In this document: one piece after another, positions 1 to 8,022 of the stretch
Position numbering within the stretch: the stretch's first letter is position 1
Layout: each line of letters starts with the position of its first letter
NCBI RefSeq assembly: GCF_046614695.1
Contig: NZ_JBKKHQ010000001.1
Location: 186,001 to 250,000 of the forward strand
DNA length: 64,000 bases
Direction: 5' to 3'
Origin: Pokkaliibacter sp046614695
GTDB taxonomy: Bacteria > Pseudomonadota > Gammaproteobacteria > Pseudomonadales > Balneatricaceae
The notes under the pieces: model-generated
What the model was told of the DNA's origin: nothing
The model's database searches: none
What the model saw: the letters and a program-made list of their open reading frames with translations, nothing else
Translations under genes and position numbers: made by a program

Positions 1-390
1 ACCGGTTTTGTGGCGAAACGCCAAGCCGAGAATCGGGACAAAAATCAGATAGAGTCCGGTAATGAAGCCCGCTTTACCTGCCGTCGTATAAAGCAAACCA
101 ATTTGCTGGAATGACGACCCCATAAACAGGATCAGTCCTGTGGCGATCCCACCCCAAATCAGCAACGATCGACTGGCCGGCTGCGCGTCCTGAATACCTT
201 TTCGCTTACGTCGCATCTTCAGGAAAAAATACAAAGGCAGTAGTGAAAGTGTGCCTAAGAGAAAGCGAGCGAAGTTAAAGCCAAAGGGGCCAAGATGATC
301 CATCCCTACCCGTTGGGCCACAAAGGCAGTGCCCCAGATGATCGCAGTGATCAGCAGCAGGCCATCGGCGCGAAGCGTACTTGTCTTCAT
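1..390 (-). CDS. DMT-family (EamA) transporter, N-terminal part, cut by window edge
   Basis: Reading the minus strand from the ATG at 390 gives an open frame that runs off the left edge (130 codons visible). It opens with a hydrophobic helix containing a TAIIWGTAFVAQR-type motif, followed by GPFGFNFARFLLG, a Lys/Arg-rich cytoplasmic loop and a further pair of helices ending AGFITGLYLIFVPILGL. This pattern is typical of the first EamA repeat of drug/metabolite exporters. In-frame ATGs at 399 and 426 are alternative starts. I prefer 390 because the hydrophobic segment starts soon after it, but no strong ribosome binding site decides the matter. The substrate cannot be predicted. It diverges from tcdA across a 25-bp perfect dyad. 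Confidence 0.8.
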   Translation of the reverse strand, partial: MKTSTLRADGLLLITAIIWGTAFVAQRVGMDHLGPFGFNFARFLLGTLSLLPLYFFLKMRRKRKGIQDAQPASRSLLIWGGIATGLILFMGSSFQQIGLLYTTAGKAGFITGLYLIFVPILGLAFRHKTG

Positions 391-435
391 GAACAGCATT
401 CCGTTATTAGGGTCAAACAGAGTCATGAATATAGC

Positions 436-460
436 CTAATGATACTCAGAGCATCATTAG
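436..460. promoter_or_regulatory. Perfect 8-bp inverted repeat between the DMT transporter and tcdA
   Basis: CTAATGAT and ATCATTAG are exact inverted copies separated by 9 bases. The dyad lies about 46-70 bp upstream of the transporter start and about 110 bp upstream of tcdA, a position expected of an operator for the divergent transporter gene. There is no adjacent T-run, so it does not look like a terminator. The binding protein is unknown. Confidence 0.4.
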
Positions 461-570
461 AGTTGCTTATGCGCCTGTGCCGTTATGAATCGGTGCCAAC
501 AGGACTAAATTTTGCCATTTCATACCCATCAGTTAAGCTTTCGCGCTCTGTCCATTCCTAACCTGTGGTT

Positions 571-1392
571 ATGCCGATGTCCGCCTCTTCTCCTGATGTT
601 TTTGAGCCCTCTGAAGCCTATCTTTCACGCTTTAGCGGCATTGCTCGTCTTTACGGGCTGGATGCTCTGCACAGGTTTGCGAAAAGCCATGTCTGCGTTA
701 TCGGCATTGGCGGCGTTGGTTCCTGGGCCGCTGAAGCATTGGCGCGGACCGGCTTTGGCAAGATCACCCTGATTGATCTTGATGAGGTCTGCATCAGTAA
801 CGTTAACCGTCAGCTGCATGCCATGGGGCCTACCGTGGGTAAAAGTAAAGTGGATGTGATGGCAGAGCGAATTCTGGCGATCAATCCTGAATGCGACGTC
901 ATCAGAGTGGATGATTTTATCGGCGAGGATAATCAGGCGCAGTTGCTAGGTGGTGAGCTCGATTATGTGGTGGATGCGATAGACAGTGTTCGTGCGAAGG
1001 CCGCTCTGCTCAACTACTGTAAGCGCAACAAGATTCCGGTAGTGACGACCGGTGGCGCGGGAGGCCAAACCGACCCGACCCAAATTCTCGTCGCTGATCT
1101 GGCTAAAACCAAGCACGATCCTCTGGCCGCACGGGTGCGTAATCAGCTACGCCGCCAATACGGCTTTGCCAAGGGGGAGAAAGCCAAGTTTGGTATTGAG
1201 TGTGTCTATTCGACAGAGCAGCTCCGATACCCCTCGCCGGATGGGACGGTTTGCCATCAAAAACCAGAACCTGGCGAAGGCCCTGTACGACTCGATTGCG
1301 CCGCTGGTTTTGGTGCCGTGACCATGGTAACCGCCAGTTTCGGGATGGTTGCTGCTTCACGTGTTGCCAGCAAAATCGCTGCGAAAGTATAA
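571..1392 (+). CDS. tcdA: tRNA threonylcarbamoyladenosine dehydratase TcdA (CsdL)
   Basis: An E1-like, ATP-dependent enzyme that cyclises the t6A modification at position 37 of ANN-decoding tRNAs to ct6A. The protein (about 273 aa) has the ThiF/MoeB-type Rossmann motif VIGIGGVGSWAAEALARTG near residue 40, then DLDEVCISNVNRQ and the region VDAIDSVRAKAALL. These are standard features of the family. The ATG at 571 is chosen; a GTG at 565 and an ATG at 577 are also in frame and none has a clear ribosome binding site. In E. coli the gene follows csdA and csdE. Here it faces them convergently, which supports a role with the CsdA/CsdE sulfur relay. A shared terminator separates the two sides. Confidence 0.92.
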   Translation: MPMSASSPDVFEPSEAYLSRFSGIARLYGLDALHRFAKSHVCVIGIGGVGSWAAEALARTGFGKITLIDLDEVCISNVNRQLHAMGPTVGKSKVDVMAERILAINPECDVIRVDDFIGEDNQAQLLGGELDYVVDAIDSVRAKAALLNYCKRNKIPVVTTGGAGGQTDPTQILVADLAKTKHDPLAARVRNQLRRQYGFAKGEKAKFGIECVYSTEQLRYPSPDGTVCHQKPEPGEGPVRLDCAAGFGAVTMVTASFGMVAASRVASKIAAKV

Positions 1393-1404
1393 AGTCCAGA
1401 GAAG

Positions 1405-1437
1405 AAAGCCCCGAAGTCGTGCACCAGTCGGGGCTTT
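1405..1437. terminator. Bidirectional terminator between tcdA and csdE
   Basis: The 10-bp perfect stem AAAGCCCCGA / TCGGGGCTTT has a 13-base loop and lies 13 bp past the tcdA stop. Because the stem begins with A and ends with T it can serve both converging genes. Confidence 0.85.
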
Positions 1438-1465
1438 ATAATTGCACTATCTTGTGCCTTTGCAC

Positions 1466-1930
1466 TTATTTAATCGTCACTGCCAGCGCATGGATTTCCC
1501 GCATGATGGCACGTAAGCCATTACCGCGCGTTTGGCTCAGGTGTTTGATCAATCCGGTCTCCTGAAACCAGGACTCCATTTCCATCAGGGCGATATCAGC
1601 CGCTTTCGCACCATTCACCTTTTGAAGCAGCAAGGCAATCAAGCCTGTGATGATACGTGCCTCACTGTGCCCCCAGAACCATAGGTGCCCGGCCTCATCT
1701 TTCACCGCAGCCATCCTGACTTCGCTTTCACAGCCTTCAATCTTCTGGCTTTGTTTCGCTATATCGAGTGGTAATAAAGGAAAGTCACGACCAAGACGCA
1801 TAAGCTCGCGATATTTCTGTTCCCATCCCATCGACACCAGTGCATCGAAATCGACACTGGCCTGGTGCGAGATACCGAAGGGTAGTTCCTTGAATTGAGG
1901 TAGAAAGGCCTCATCGAGCAAAGGCAGCAT
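1466..1930 (-). CDS. csdE: SufE-family sulfur acceptor (CsdE)
   Basis: This protein accepts the persulfide sulfur from a cysteine desulfurase and stimulates its activity. The 154-aa product has the family pattern WEQKYRELMRLG near residue 36 and the signature KIEGCESEV, which places the sulfur-accepting cysteine at C67. The length is normal for SufE/CsdE. It lies 5 bp downstream of the cysteine desulfurase gene on the same strand, so the two are probably co-transcribed. The nearby tcdA suggests the Csd rather than the Suf system, because no sufBCD genes are visible here. The assignment to CsdE rather than SufE therefore rests on context. Confidence 0.9.
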   Translation of the reverse strand: MLPLLDEAFLPQFKELPFGISHQASVDFDALVSMGWEQKYRELMRLGRDFPLLPLDIAKQSQKIEGCESEVRMAAVKDEAGHLWFWGHSEARIITGLIALLLQKVNGAKAADIALMEMESWFQETGLIKHLSQTRGNGLRAIMREIHALAVTIK

Positions 1931-1935
1931 ATGTC

Positions 1936-3150
1936 TTAAAACTCCGTGACTGCTTTTTTTAGAGCGCTGGCGAAATGAACGACTTCATCGGTGGTGTTAT
2001 AAAGCGCGATGGAGGCCCTCAAGGTTCCGTTAAGCTTGAGCGACTCCATAAGCGGCATAGCACAGTGATGCCCTACTCGCAGTGCGACGCCTTGCATGTC
2101 CAGTAGTGTGCCAAGATCCTGAGGATGTGATCCTTCAACGATAAAAGACAGGATGCTGGTATCTTCATTGTGCCCAATCAGCCGGAAACCAGGTACTTCC
2201 TGGCAGAGTGAAACCATGGTGCGGCGAAGATGCCTTTCGTATTCGAAAGCAGAGGTTCGGTCAATCGTGGCGAGCCACTCAATGGCGGCTCCCAATCCGA
2301 TCACTCCGGCGATATTCGGTGTACCTGCTTCAAAACGCAGTGGAGGTAAGGCAAAGGTTGTTCCGTGCAGTGAGACACGGTCAATCATCTCGCCACCTCC
2401 TTTCCAGGGAGGCATGATCTCCAGCAATTCATAACGCCCGTAGAGCGCGCCGATGCCTGTCGGAGCATAGATCTTGTGACCAGAAAAAACGTAAAAATCA
2501 CAGTTCAGTGCCTGAACATCGACACTCTCATGTGCAATTCCCTGAGAACCATCAATTAATACCCTGGCGCTCACCTCATGGGCACGTTCGATAATGTCCT
2601 TCAGGGGGAGTATGTCACCTGTGGCATTGGCCATTTGGGTGACAGAGACAAACTTTGTCCGATCGCCGATGACCGAGCGTATTTGGTCAATACTGACCCT
2701 GCCTTCGTCATCAGGTTCGAGAAAACGTAGCTTGATCCCCTTCTCTTGGACCAAAAGCTGCCAGGGAACGATATTGCTGTGATGTTCCAACAGGCTTAAT
2801 ACGACTTCATCCCCTTCCTGCAGGAAGCGCCGTCCATAGGTTTGCACCACAAGATTGATGGCTTCAGTAGCGCCTGACGTCCATACAATCTCTTCACGAT
2901 GCTGAGCATTGAGGAAGTTTTTTACGCTATCGCGAGCGGCTTCATAACGCAGTGTAGCCTCTGTCGAGAGATGATGAGCTGCGCGATGAACATTGGCATT
3001 GCTGGAATGGTAGAAGGCTTCAACTGCCTTGATCACCACTTCAGGCTTTTGAGTCGTTGCCGCGTTATCGAGATAGACACGACCTGATCGGGCTTCCTGC
3101 TCTATCAGAGGGAAGCTTTGGCGGATATGGGAAAGGTCGAAAATCGGCAT
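1936..3150 (-). CDS. csdA: Cysteine desulfurase, SufS/CsdA family
   Basis: A PLP enzyme that takes sulfur from cysteine to form an enzyme persulfide, passed on to CsdE. The frame reads MPIFDLSHIRQSFP and gives 404 aa, close to SufS/CsdA. The PLP-binding lysine is in SGHKIYAPTGIGALYG (K226 from this start). The active-site cysteine is in RVGHHCAMPLM (C363), the group II form with a short loop, and the C-terminal RASIALYNT motif is present. The frame could be extended upstream to a TTG at 3168, but the sequence around the ATG at 3150 fits the family N-terminus better. It is the first gene of a csdA-csdE pair. Confidence 0.93.
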   Translation of the reverse strand: MPIFDLSHIRQSFPLIEQEARSGRVYLDNAATTQKPEVVIKAVEAFYHSSNANVHRAAHHLSTEATLRYEAARDSVKNFLNAQHREEIVWTSGATEAINLVVQTYGRRFLQEGDEVVLSLLEHHSNIVPWQLLVQEKGIKLRFLEPDDEGRVSIDQIRSVIGDRTKFVSVTQMANATGDILPLKDIIERAHEVSARVLIDGSQGIAHESVDVQALNCDFYVFSGHKIYAPTGIGALYGRYELLEIMPPWKGGGEMIDRVSLHGTTFALPPLRFEAGTPNIAGVIGLGAAIEWLATIDRTSAFEYERHLRRTMVSLCQEVPGFRLIGHNEDTSILSFIVEGSHPQDLGTLLDMQGVALRVGHHCAMPLMESLKLNGTLRASIALYNTTDEVVHFASALKKAVTEF

Positions 3151-3178
3151 GGGGATCCGGGCAAGCAAAAAGGAGACA

Positions 3179-3514
3179 TTATAGCCTCGTTAGCTCCGAG
3201 AATTCATTCACCAGCGCCCTTTTGGCTCTCGTTCCCAATTGTTTGATGGCATATTCACGTTTACTGGCGGCAGAACGATTCTCTGAAAGCTCAAGATAGA
3301 CCACTGATCTTGGCGAGCGTCCCCGAAAATATTTAGCGCCTTTGCCGGTGTTATGTTGCTGCCAGCGTCTCAGCAAGTGATTGGTAATGCCAGTGTAGAG
3401 CTTTCCGCATTGAGTCTCGATGATATATATCCACCAAATCTCATCAGTGTCATCCCGCAGATTGCTATCCACTTTATCCTCATTGATTATCGGCATCACT
3501 GATTGGACTACCAC
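3179..3514 (-). CDS. GIY-YIG nuclease-like protein (YhbQ/UPF0213 type)
   Basis: A small single-domain GIY-YIG protein of about 105-111 aa. The core WWIYIIETQCGKLYTGITNHLLRRWQQHN carries both halves of the GIY-YIG signature and the catalytic arginine. It is followed by GAKYFRGRSP and a conserved Glu in LELSENRSAASKREYAIK. Family members are linked to DNA repair or nucleic-acid cleavage, but the biological role of this group is not settled. The start is uncertain: GTG at 3514 overlaps the stop of the upstream gene by 7 bases, and ATG at 3496 is an alternative. It is probably translated together with the preceding gene. Confidence 0.85.
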   Translation of the reverse strand: MVVQSVMPIINEDKVDSNLRDDTDEIWWIYIIETQCGKLYTGITNHLLRRWQQHNTGKGAKYFRGRSPRSVVYLELSENRSAASKREYAIKQLGTRAKRALVNEFSELTRL

Positions 3515-4353
3515 CCTTCTTCGACTTGCTCGACAACTGCCTGATCATTTTGCTCAGAGCGCGCCCAGTGTAAATCCCTTAGATCGAATCCTGCTTCTAT
3601 GCTGGGCTTTACGACCTGAAAATAGGGCGAGACATCAAAATCCCTGGGAACATATTGGCTGGCATCGCGCTTGTGCAGAATTTCCTCACGGCGCTCAACC
3701 CCTTTGGCATCCTGCCAGGCAATCCAGGATACACGCGGCAAGACGGGGTATTGAATGGCCTGAAAACCCTGAGCAATCAGGGAAGAACAAATAGCCTGTG
3801 TCGGATCCCCGCTGCCCAGTCTTAAAAAAGCACGACGCCAGGGTGTTGGAATCGGTGGAATCACCAGATAACGAATCAGATCAACTATGTTTTTCAGGTC
3901 ATACTGATGACCGATTCTGGCAAGAAAGAAGTGTCTTAACTGCTCAAGATCACGCTTCATTAGACCGACGGGCCGACAGATTCTGGTGTGGAGTCCTCGG
4001 TACTCCTCAAGCGGTACAACACGAACACCTTCAAGAATGTCAGCCTCTACGAGAAGAGAAAAACTCTCCTGTTCTGTTGGCCAGTTTTCTTTAATCTGAT
4101 AGGCAATGCCAAGGGTTCTAATCTCATAAGAAGTAAAACTTCCCAGATAGAATGCTGCATGAGACCAGGTAGACTGTGTCAGATATTTGATCGTCGTACT
4201 GATGCGACTCGTTCCTTCTACAAGAAGGACATCACCCGGTTTGATAACCGAGCGAAGTTTTTCTATATCAAAGGTGGATCGGGAGGATTCCGCATAGCGG
4301 GGCCTGGCAAGATAACTTGCCAGTTTTTGCCCGAATACTGCCGCTATTCCCAT
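3508..4353 (-). CDS. YiiX/YebB-like permuted papain-fold (NlpC/P60) protein
   Basis: A 281-aa protein of the permuted NlpC/P60 amidase superfamily. The sequence KPGDVLLVEGTSRISTTIKYLTQSTWSHAAFYLG contains the expected histidine (SHAAFYLG) early in the protein. The conserved cysteine lies late, in AICSSLIAQGFQAI, in the circularly permuted order of this group. Known relatives are proposed cysteine hydrolases acting on peptides or lipids; the substrate is unknown. The ATG at 4353 is chosen because AGGAGG lies five bases upstream of it; a longer frame to 4416 lacks such a site. The last codons overlap the GIY-YIG gene. Confidence 0.82.
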   Translation of the reverse strand: MGIAAVFGQKLASYLARPRYAESSRSTFDIEKLRSVIKPGDVLLVEGTSRISTTIKYLTQSTWSHAAFYLGSFTSYEIRTLGIAYQIKENWPTEQESFSLLVEADILEGVRVVPLEEYRGLHTRICRPVGLMKRDLEQLRHFFLARIGHQYDLKNIVDLIRYLVIPPIPTPWRRAFLRLGSGDPTQAICSSLIAQGFQAIQYPVLPRVSWIAWQDAKGVERREEILHKRDASQYVPRDFDVSPYFQVVKPSIEAGFDLRDLHWARSEQNDQAVVEQVEEGW

Positions 4354-4476
4354 CACTGCCTCCTGTACAGTAAACGCTGCACCTGAAACCTGATAAATAA
4401 AGCGTAGCACAGACAATATCGTGCCAAGAGGAAGGTCTCTTAGTCTTTAGCCCCACAAACGAATTTTAATTGAGGT

Positions 4477-4773
4477 TTAACCAAACAGGCGTTCGCCCTG
4501 CTCATCAATAGTTCTCTTGGCCTTGATGACGGTCAGATCAATGCAATCCTGACGGGAGCCTACCTGATCTGAACGAATCAGATAATGTTCTTTACGCTCT
4601 CCATCGACCTCTTTGCTGATGGTGGCACCAACGCCATATTGCGCCCCCACTTTTCTCGGCTGAGGAACAATTTCAAAACCCTTGTATTCAAGAGCTTCGG
4701 CACTGTCCTGAGCAACCGCTCCGGACGATCCATTTCCACCAAACAGCTTTGCAATCGAATCCAATAAACCCAT
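4477..4773 (-). CDS. HlyU-family protein
   Basis: A 98-aa protein starting MGLLDSIAKLFGG and containing EYKGFEIVPQPRKVGAQYGVGATI, then KEHYLIRSDQVGSRQDCIDLTVIKAKRTIDEQGERLF. This matches the HlyU domain family (Pfam HlyU). Despite the family name, these short proteins are not winged-helix regulators and their function is poorly known. It stands alone, divergent from the PA2779-like gene. Confidence 0.8.
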   Translation of the reverse strand: MGLLDSIAKLFGGNGSSGAVAQDSAEALEYKGFEIVPQPRKVGAQYGVGATISKEVDGERKEHYLIRSDQVGSRQDCIDLTVIKAKRTIDEQGERLFG

Positions 4774-4980
4774 AACTTGTACTCTTCCTCAGGAAATTGC
4801 AGCTTGAAACTTTAACCGAAAATGCAGGCATGAACGATTTTTTATACATCTTCCTGCCACGCTGCAAACCGACTGAAATGTTTTGAACCCTTACAGCTGC
4901 TTTGAAAATCAGTATTCTGCCGGCACTAGTAGTTTCGGCTGATGGAAAACAGTTCGAATACACAACAGCAAGGAATCAAT

Positions 4981-5376
4981 ATGCGTAAGAGTGCCTCTTT
5001 CAAGCGTTGGACCGGTAGTCTGCTGGTCTCTCTCTCACTGGTCTCCGCGACCGTTCCCGGTTTTGCCAATGCAGCAATGATCTCTCCCGGTTCTATTCAG
5101 CAGTCTCAGCAGCAGGATGCTAAAGCCAGGCTGAATGCCTTGCTAGCGCGCGATGATGTACGTCAAGGGCTCTTGGCTGAGGGTGTAGACCCCGCCAGTG
5201 TAGAATCCCGAGTCGCCAGCCTGAGTAATGCGGAAGCTGAAATGGTCGCCAACAAGATCGATCAACAACCAGCAGGTCAGGGCGTCATCGGCGCTATTGT
5301 CTTAGTGTTCCTGGTGTTACTGGTAACTGACATCCTTGGTTTCACCAATGTATTCAGTTTTGTAAACCATCATTAA
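4981..5376 (+). CDS. PA2779-family secreted/membrane protein
   Basis: A 131-aa protein with a cleavable-type signal sequence (RKSASFKRWTGSLLVSLSLV, then FANA) and a middle region rich in short helices (QQDAKARLNALLARDDVRQGLLAEGVDPASVESRVASLSNAEAEMVANKID). It has one C-terminal membrane helix (GVIGAIVLVFLVLLVTDILGFTNVF). This layout is that of the PA2779 family. The ATG at 4981 is used because AAGGAA sits just upstream; an in-frame ATG at 4942 lacks a binding site and would hide the signal peptide. It is 18 bp from the PA2778-like peptidase gene, with which the family is constantly paired. The molecular role is unknown. Confidence 0.85.
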   Translation: MRKSASFKRWTGSLLVSLSLVSATVPGFANAAMISPGSIQQSQQQDAKARLNALLARDDVRQGLLAEGVDPASVESRVASLSNAEAEMVANKIDQQPAGQGVIGAIVLVFLVLLVTDILGFTNVFSFVNHH

Positions 5377-5394
5377 GAGAAGAGGCACATTCTG

Positions 5395-6360
5395 ATGGAT
5401 CTGGCAGTGAAACGGATGCGTCCTTCGATTCGCTATGGATTGCGAGCGATCATCAGTTCAATGGCGATTGCCTGGCTGAGCGGTTGTTCGTTGGCTCCGC
5501 CTAAAACGGTAGATCAGTTCCAGCAGTCAACGGCAGTGGGTCAATCCGTTTATGTTCAGAATGTGCCTTTCTTTGCTCAGGAGGAGTACCAGTGTGGTCC
5601 GGCCGCACTGGCCATGGTTTTAGATTATCAGGGCGTGGATACCACGCCGGATAAGGTTAAACCTTTTGTTTATCTGCCTAATAAGCAAGGCAGTATTCAG
5701 GTGGAAATGCTCGGTGCGACCCGGCACTTTGGCCTGATTCCTTTTAGAATTCCCGGAACATTGAATGCCATTACTCAGGAGCTGAGTGCAGGGAATCCTG
5801 TACTGGTTTTCCAGAACCTGGCACTTAGCTGGTATCCGCAGTGGCACTATGCTGTGGTGACGGGTTATGACGCGAAGAATCAGGAGCTGGTACTGCACTC
5901 CGCTCTGGATGAAAACCACCGAGTCTCAGTCACAACGTTTGCCAGAACCTGGCAACGCGGTGGTAATTGGGCATTTGTGGCCCTGCCTCCCGGAAAAATG
6001 CCCGCCTCTGCTGATCAGCAACTGACGCTGGATTCCATTGCCCAAAGTGAGCAATCGTTTACCACTGAAGACTTGCATAAAGCTTACGGAGAAGCGTTAA
6101 AGCGTTGGCCTGATAGCGAAACAGCGGCATTAGGACTGAGCGTTGTCTACTATCAGATGCATGCTTTTAAAGAATCACAACAGATTCTCGAGCAGGCTAT
6201 CACTCAGCATCCGAAGTCGGCGCCGTTGTATAACAATTTATCCGTGATCGAAGGCAAGTTGGGGCATCGTGATAGTGCTATTTCGGCGGCCAAACGAGCC
6301 GTGGCATTGGCCCCTGATAACAAGGATTACCAGCAAACGCTGGTCGAAGCTCAGCGGTAA
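5395..6360 (+). CDS. PA2778-family lipoprotein: C39-like cysteine peptidase with TPR repeats
   Basis: A 321-aa predicted lipoprotein with lipobox LSGC (lipid-modified C31). The papain-like C39 domain has the nucleophile in EEYQCGPAALAMVLDY (C67) and the histidine in WYPQWHYAVVTGYD. C-terminal TPR-like helices follow (LGLSVVYYQMHAFKESQQILEQAITQHPKSAPLYNNLSVIEGKLG and a further unit). It forms a two-gene operon with the PA2779-like gene upstream. Family knowledge suggests an envelope protein that cleaves or processes an unknown partner, perhaps the PA2779 protein itself. That last point is inference from the constant pairing. Confidence 0.88.
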   Translation: MDLAVKRMRPSIRYGLRAIISSMAIAWLSGCSLAPPKTVDQFQQSTAVGQSVYVQNVPFFAQEEYQCGPAALAMVLDYQGVDTTPDKVKPFVYLPNKQGSIQVEMLGATRHFGLIPFRIPGTLNAITQELSAGNPVLVFQNLALSWYPQWHYAVVTGYDAKNQELVLHSALDENHRVSVTTFARTWQRGGNWAFVALPPGKMPASADQQLTLDSIAQSEQSFTTEDLHKAYGEALKRWPDSETAALGLSVVYYQMHAFKESQQILEQAITQHPKSAPLYNNLSVIEGKLGHRDSAISAAKRAVALAPDNKDYQQTLVEAQR

Positions 6361-6438
6361 TCGCTTGATGCATAAGACCTGAATATTCCCCTTTGTGGTA
6401 GACTGACGCGCAAACTTCATTAAGCTTGCGCGTTTCTC

Positions 6439-7281
6439 ATGCTGAACTCTGTAAACCTTGTTTGCCCTCTATGTCAGCAGCCACTGACTACCTCATCAAA
6501 GCAGCTTTCCTGCGCTAACGGTCATAGCTTCGACATAGCCAAGCAAGGCTATGTGAACCTGCTGCCCGTTCAAAAAAAGCATTCGAAAGATCCTGGCGAT
6601 AACAAAGTTATGGTGAATGCTCGTCGTGATTTTCTCGCTGAAGGGCATTTTAATAGCTTTAGTCAGCGGATGACTGAAGTGGTAAAGCCATTACTCCAGC
6701 AAGGGAAAAACTCGACCTACAGTGCTCTCGAAGCGGGATGTGGCGAAGGATTTTACATCGACAGCCTTGCTCGAGACGTTGAGATGGATTTCGCGCCTCT
6801 TGATGCCTATGGTCTCGATATCTCTAAGTGGGCAGTTCAGGCAGCCACCAAGCGCAATAACAGAGTGACATGGCTGGTAGGCAGCAATGCCGCTTTGCCA
6901 TTCGCGCCGGGAAGTCTGGATCTTATTATCTGTGCTTTTGGTTTTTATCAGTTTGAATGGTTTGCCCCCTACCTGAAACCGGGCGGCAGGATTCTTCTTC
7001 TTGAAGCGGGAGATGAGCATTTACTTGAGTTGCGGGAGGCTCTGTATGACGAGGTGCGCCGTGGCGGACCTCCAGCCAATCTTGAACATGCGGGCTTTAC
7101 GCTGGAATCTCAGGAGTGTGTTACAGACAAGATTACGCTCGAGCAAGTGGCGATTCAGAATCTGCTCTGTATGACACCACATGGTTACAAGGCGCCGGTA
7201 GCGGGGAAAGAAGCCGTACTGAAACTCAACAGCCTGAATGTCACCATCCAGGCTGTCATACGGCTTTATCAAAAAGCCTGA
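6439..7281 (+). CDS. rlmA: 23S rRNA (guanine-N1)-methyltransferase RlmA
   Basis: A 280-aa SAM-dependent methyltransferase that modifies the guanine at position 745/748 of 23S rRNA. An N-terminal zinc finger is formed by C9, C12, C25 and H29 (VCPLCQQPL and LSCANGHSFDIAKQGYVNLL). It is followed by a linker (RRDFLAEGHF) and the SAM-binding motif SALEAGCGEGFY with the acidic residue of LDISKWAVQAA. The length and the zinc-finger-plus-Rossmann order match RlmA. It converges on pyrF with only 15 bp between stops. Confidence 0.92.
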   Translation: MLNSVNLVCPLCQQPLTTSSKQLSCANGHSFDIAKQGYVNLLPVQKKHSKDPGDNKVMVNARRDFLAEGHFNSFSQRMTEVVKPLLQQGKNSTYSALEAGCGEGFYIDSLARDVEMDFAPLDAYGLDISKWAVQAATKRNNRVTWLVGSNAALPFAPGSLDLIICAFGFYQFEWFAPYLKPGGRILLLEAGDEHLLELREALYDEVRRGGPPANLEHAGFTLESQECVTDKITLEQVAIQNLLCMTPHGYKAPVAGKEAVLKLNSLNVTIQAVIRLYQKA

Positions 7282-7296
7282 GGAATATCTGAAGCG

Positions 7297-7992
7297 TCAG
7301 TCGAGAGACGCCAGAATATCGACCAGTGCTTCATTAGGCACTTCAGCTCGGGTAATGGGGCGTCCAATGACCAGGTAGTTGCTGCCTGCATCCAGTGCCT
7401 GACGCGGGGTCATAATTCTCCGCTGGTCACCCTGCTCTGCTGTCGGTGGACGGATGCCTGGTGTCACCAAAGCAAACTGATCGGCTACGACAGAACGAAG
7501 TGCGGTGGCCTCCTGAGCGGAGCAAACGACACCATCCAGACCTGAGTCTTCTGCCAAACGCGCCAGTCGAAGGACATGCTCCTGTGGCTCGAGATCAATC
7601 CCAATCTCGCGTAAGTCTTCGCGATCCATACTCGTAAGAACCGTTACGCCAATCAGTAATGGCAATGTTCCGCCCAGCTTATCCAGTTCATTGCGGCAGT
7701 TTTCCATCATGCGACGACCACCTGATGCGTGGACGTTGACCATCCATACCCCGAGTTTGGCCGCTTCTTTCACTGCCATTGCAGTTGTATTGGGGATGTC
7801 ATGGAATTTGAGATCCAGAAAAACCTCAAAGCCTTTGGATTGAAGTGCATCCACCACTGCAGGTCCGGCCAGTGTGAAAAGCTCCTTGCCAACCTTAACT
7901 CGACATTGCTTGGGATCAAGCTGACTTGCCATGTCCAGTGCAGCTTCTTGAGTGGGGTAATCCAGGGCGACAATGATGGGGCTGGAGATCAT
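7297..7992 (-). CDS. pyrF: Orotidine 5'-phosphate decarboxylase
   Basis: Decarboxylates OMP to UMP, the last step of de novo UMP synthesis. The 231-aa TIM-barrel protein starts IIVALDYPT and contains the catalytic tetrad motif DLKFHDIPNT (D60, K62, D65), the phosphate-binding TPGIRP and a final VIGRPIT segment. GGAGAGGAG precedes the ATG at 7992. It lies 30 bp downstream of lapB; the same lapB-pyrF arrangement is common in gammaproteobacteria. It is probably the distal gene of the ihfB-lapA-lapB block. Confidence 0.96.
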   Translation of the reverse strand: MISSPIIVALDYPTQEAALDMASQLDPKQCRVKVGKELFTLAGPAVVDALQSKGFEVFLDLKFHDIPNTTAMAVKEAAKLGVWMVNVHASGGRRMMENCRNELDKLGGTLPLLIGVTVLTSMDREDLREIGIDLEPQEHVLRLARLAEDSGLDGVVCSAQEATALRSVVADQFALVTPGIRPPTAEQGDQRRIMTPRQALDAGSNYLVIGRPITRAEVPNEALVDILASLD

Positions 7993-8022
7993 TAACTCCT
8001 CTCCTCAGATAAGACTACTAAC

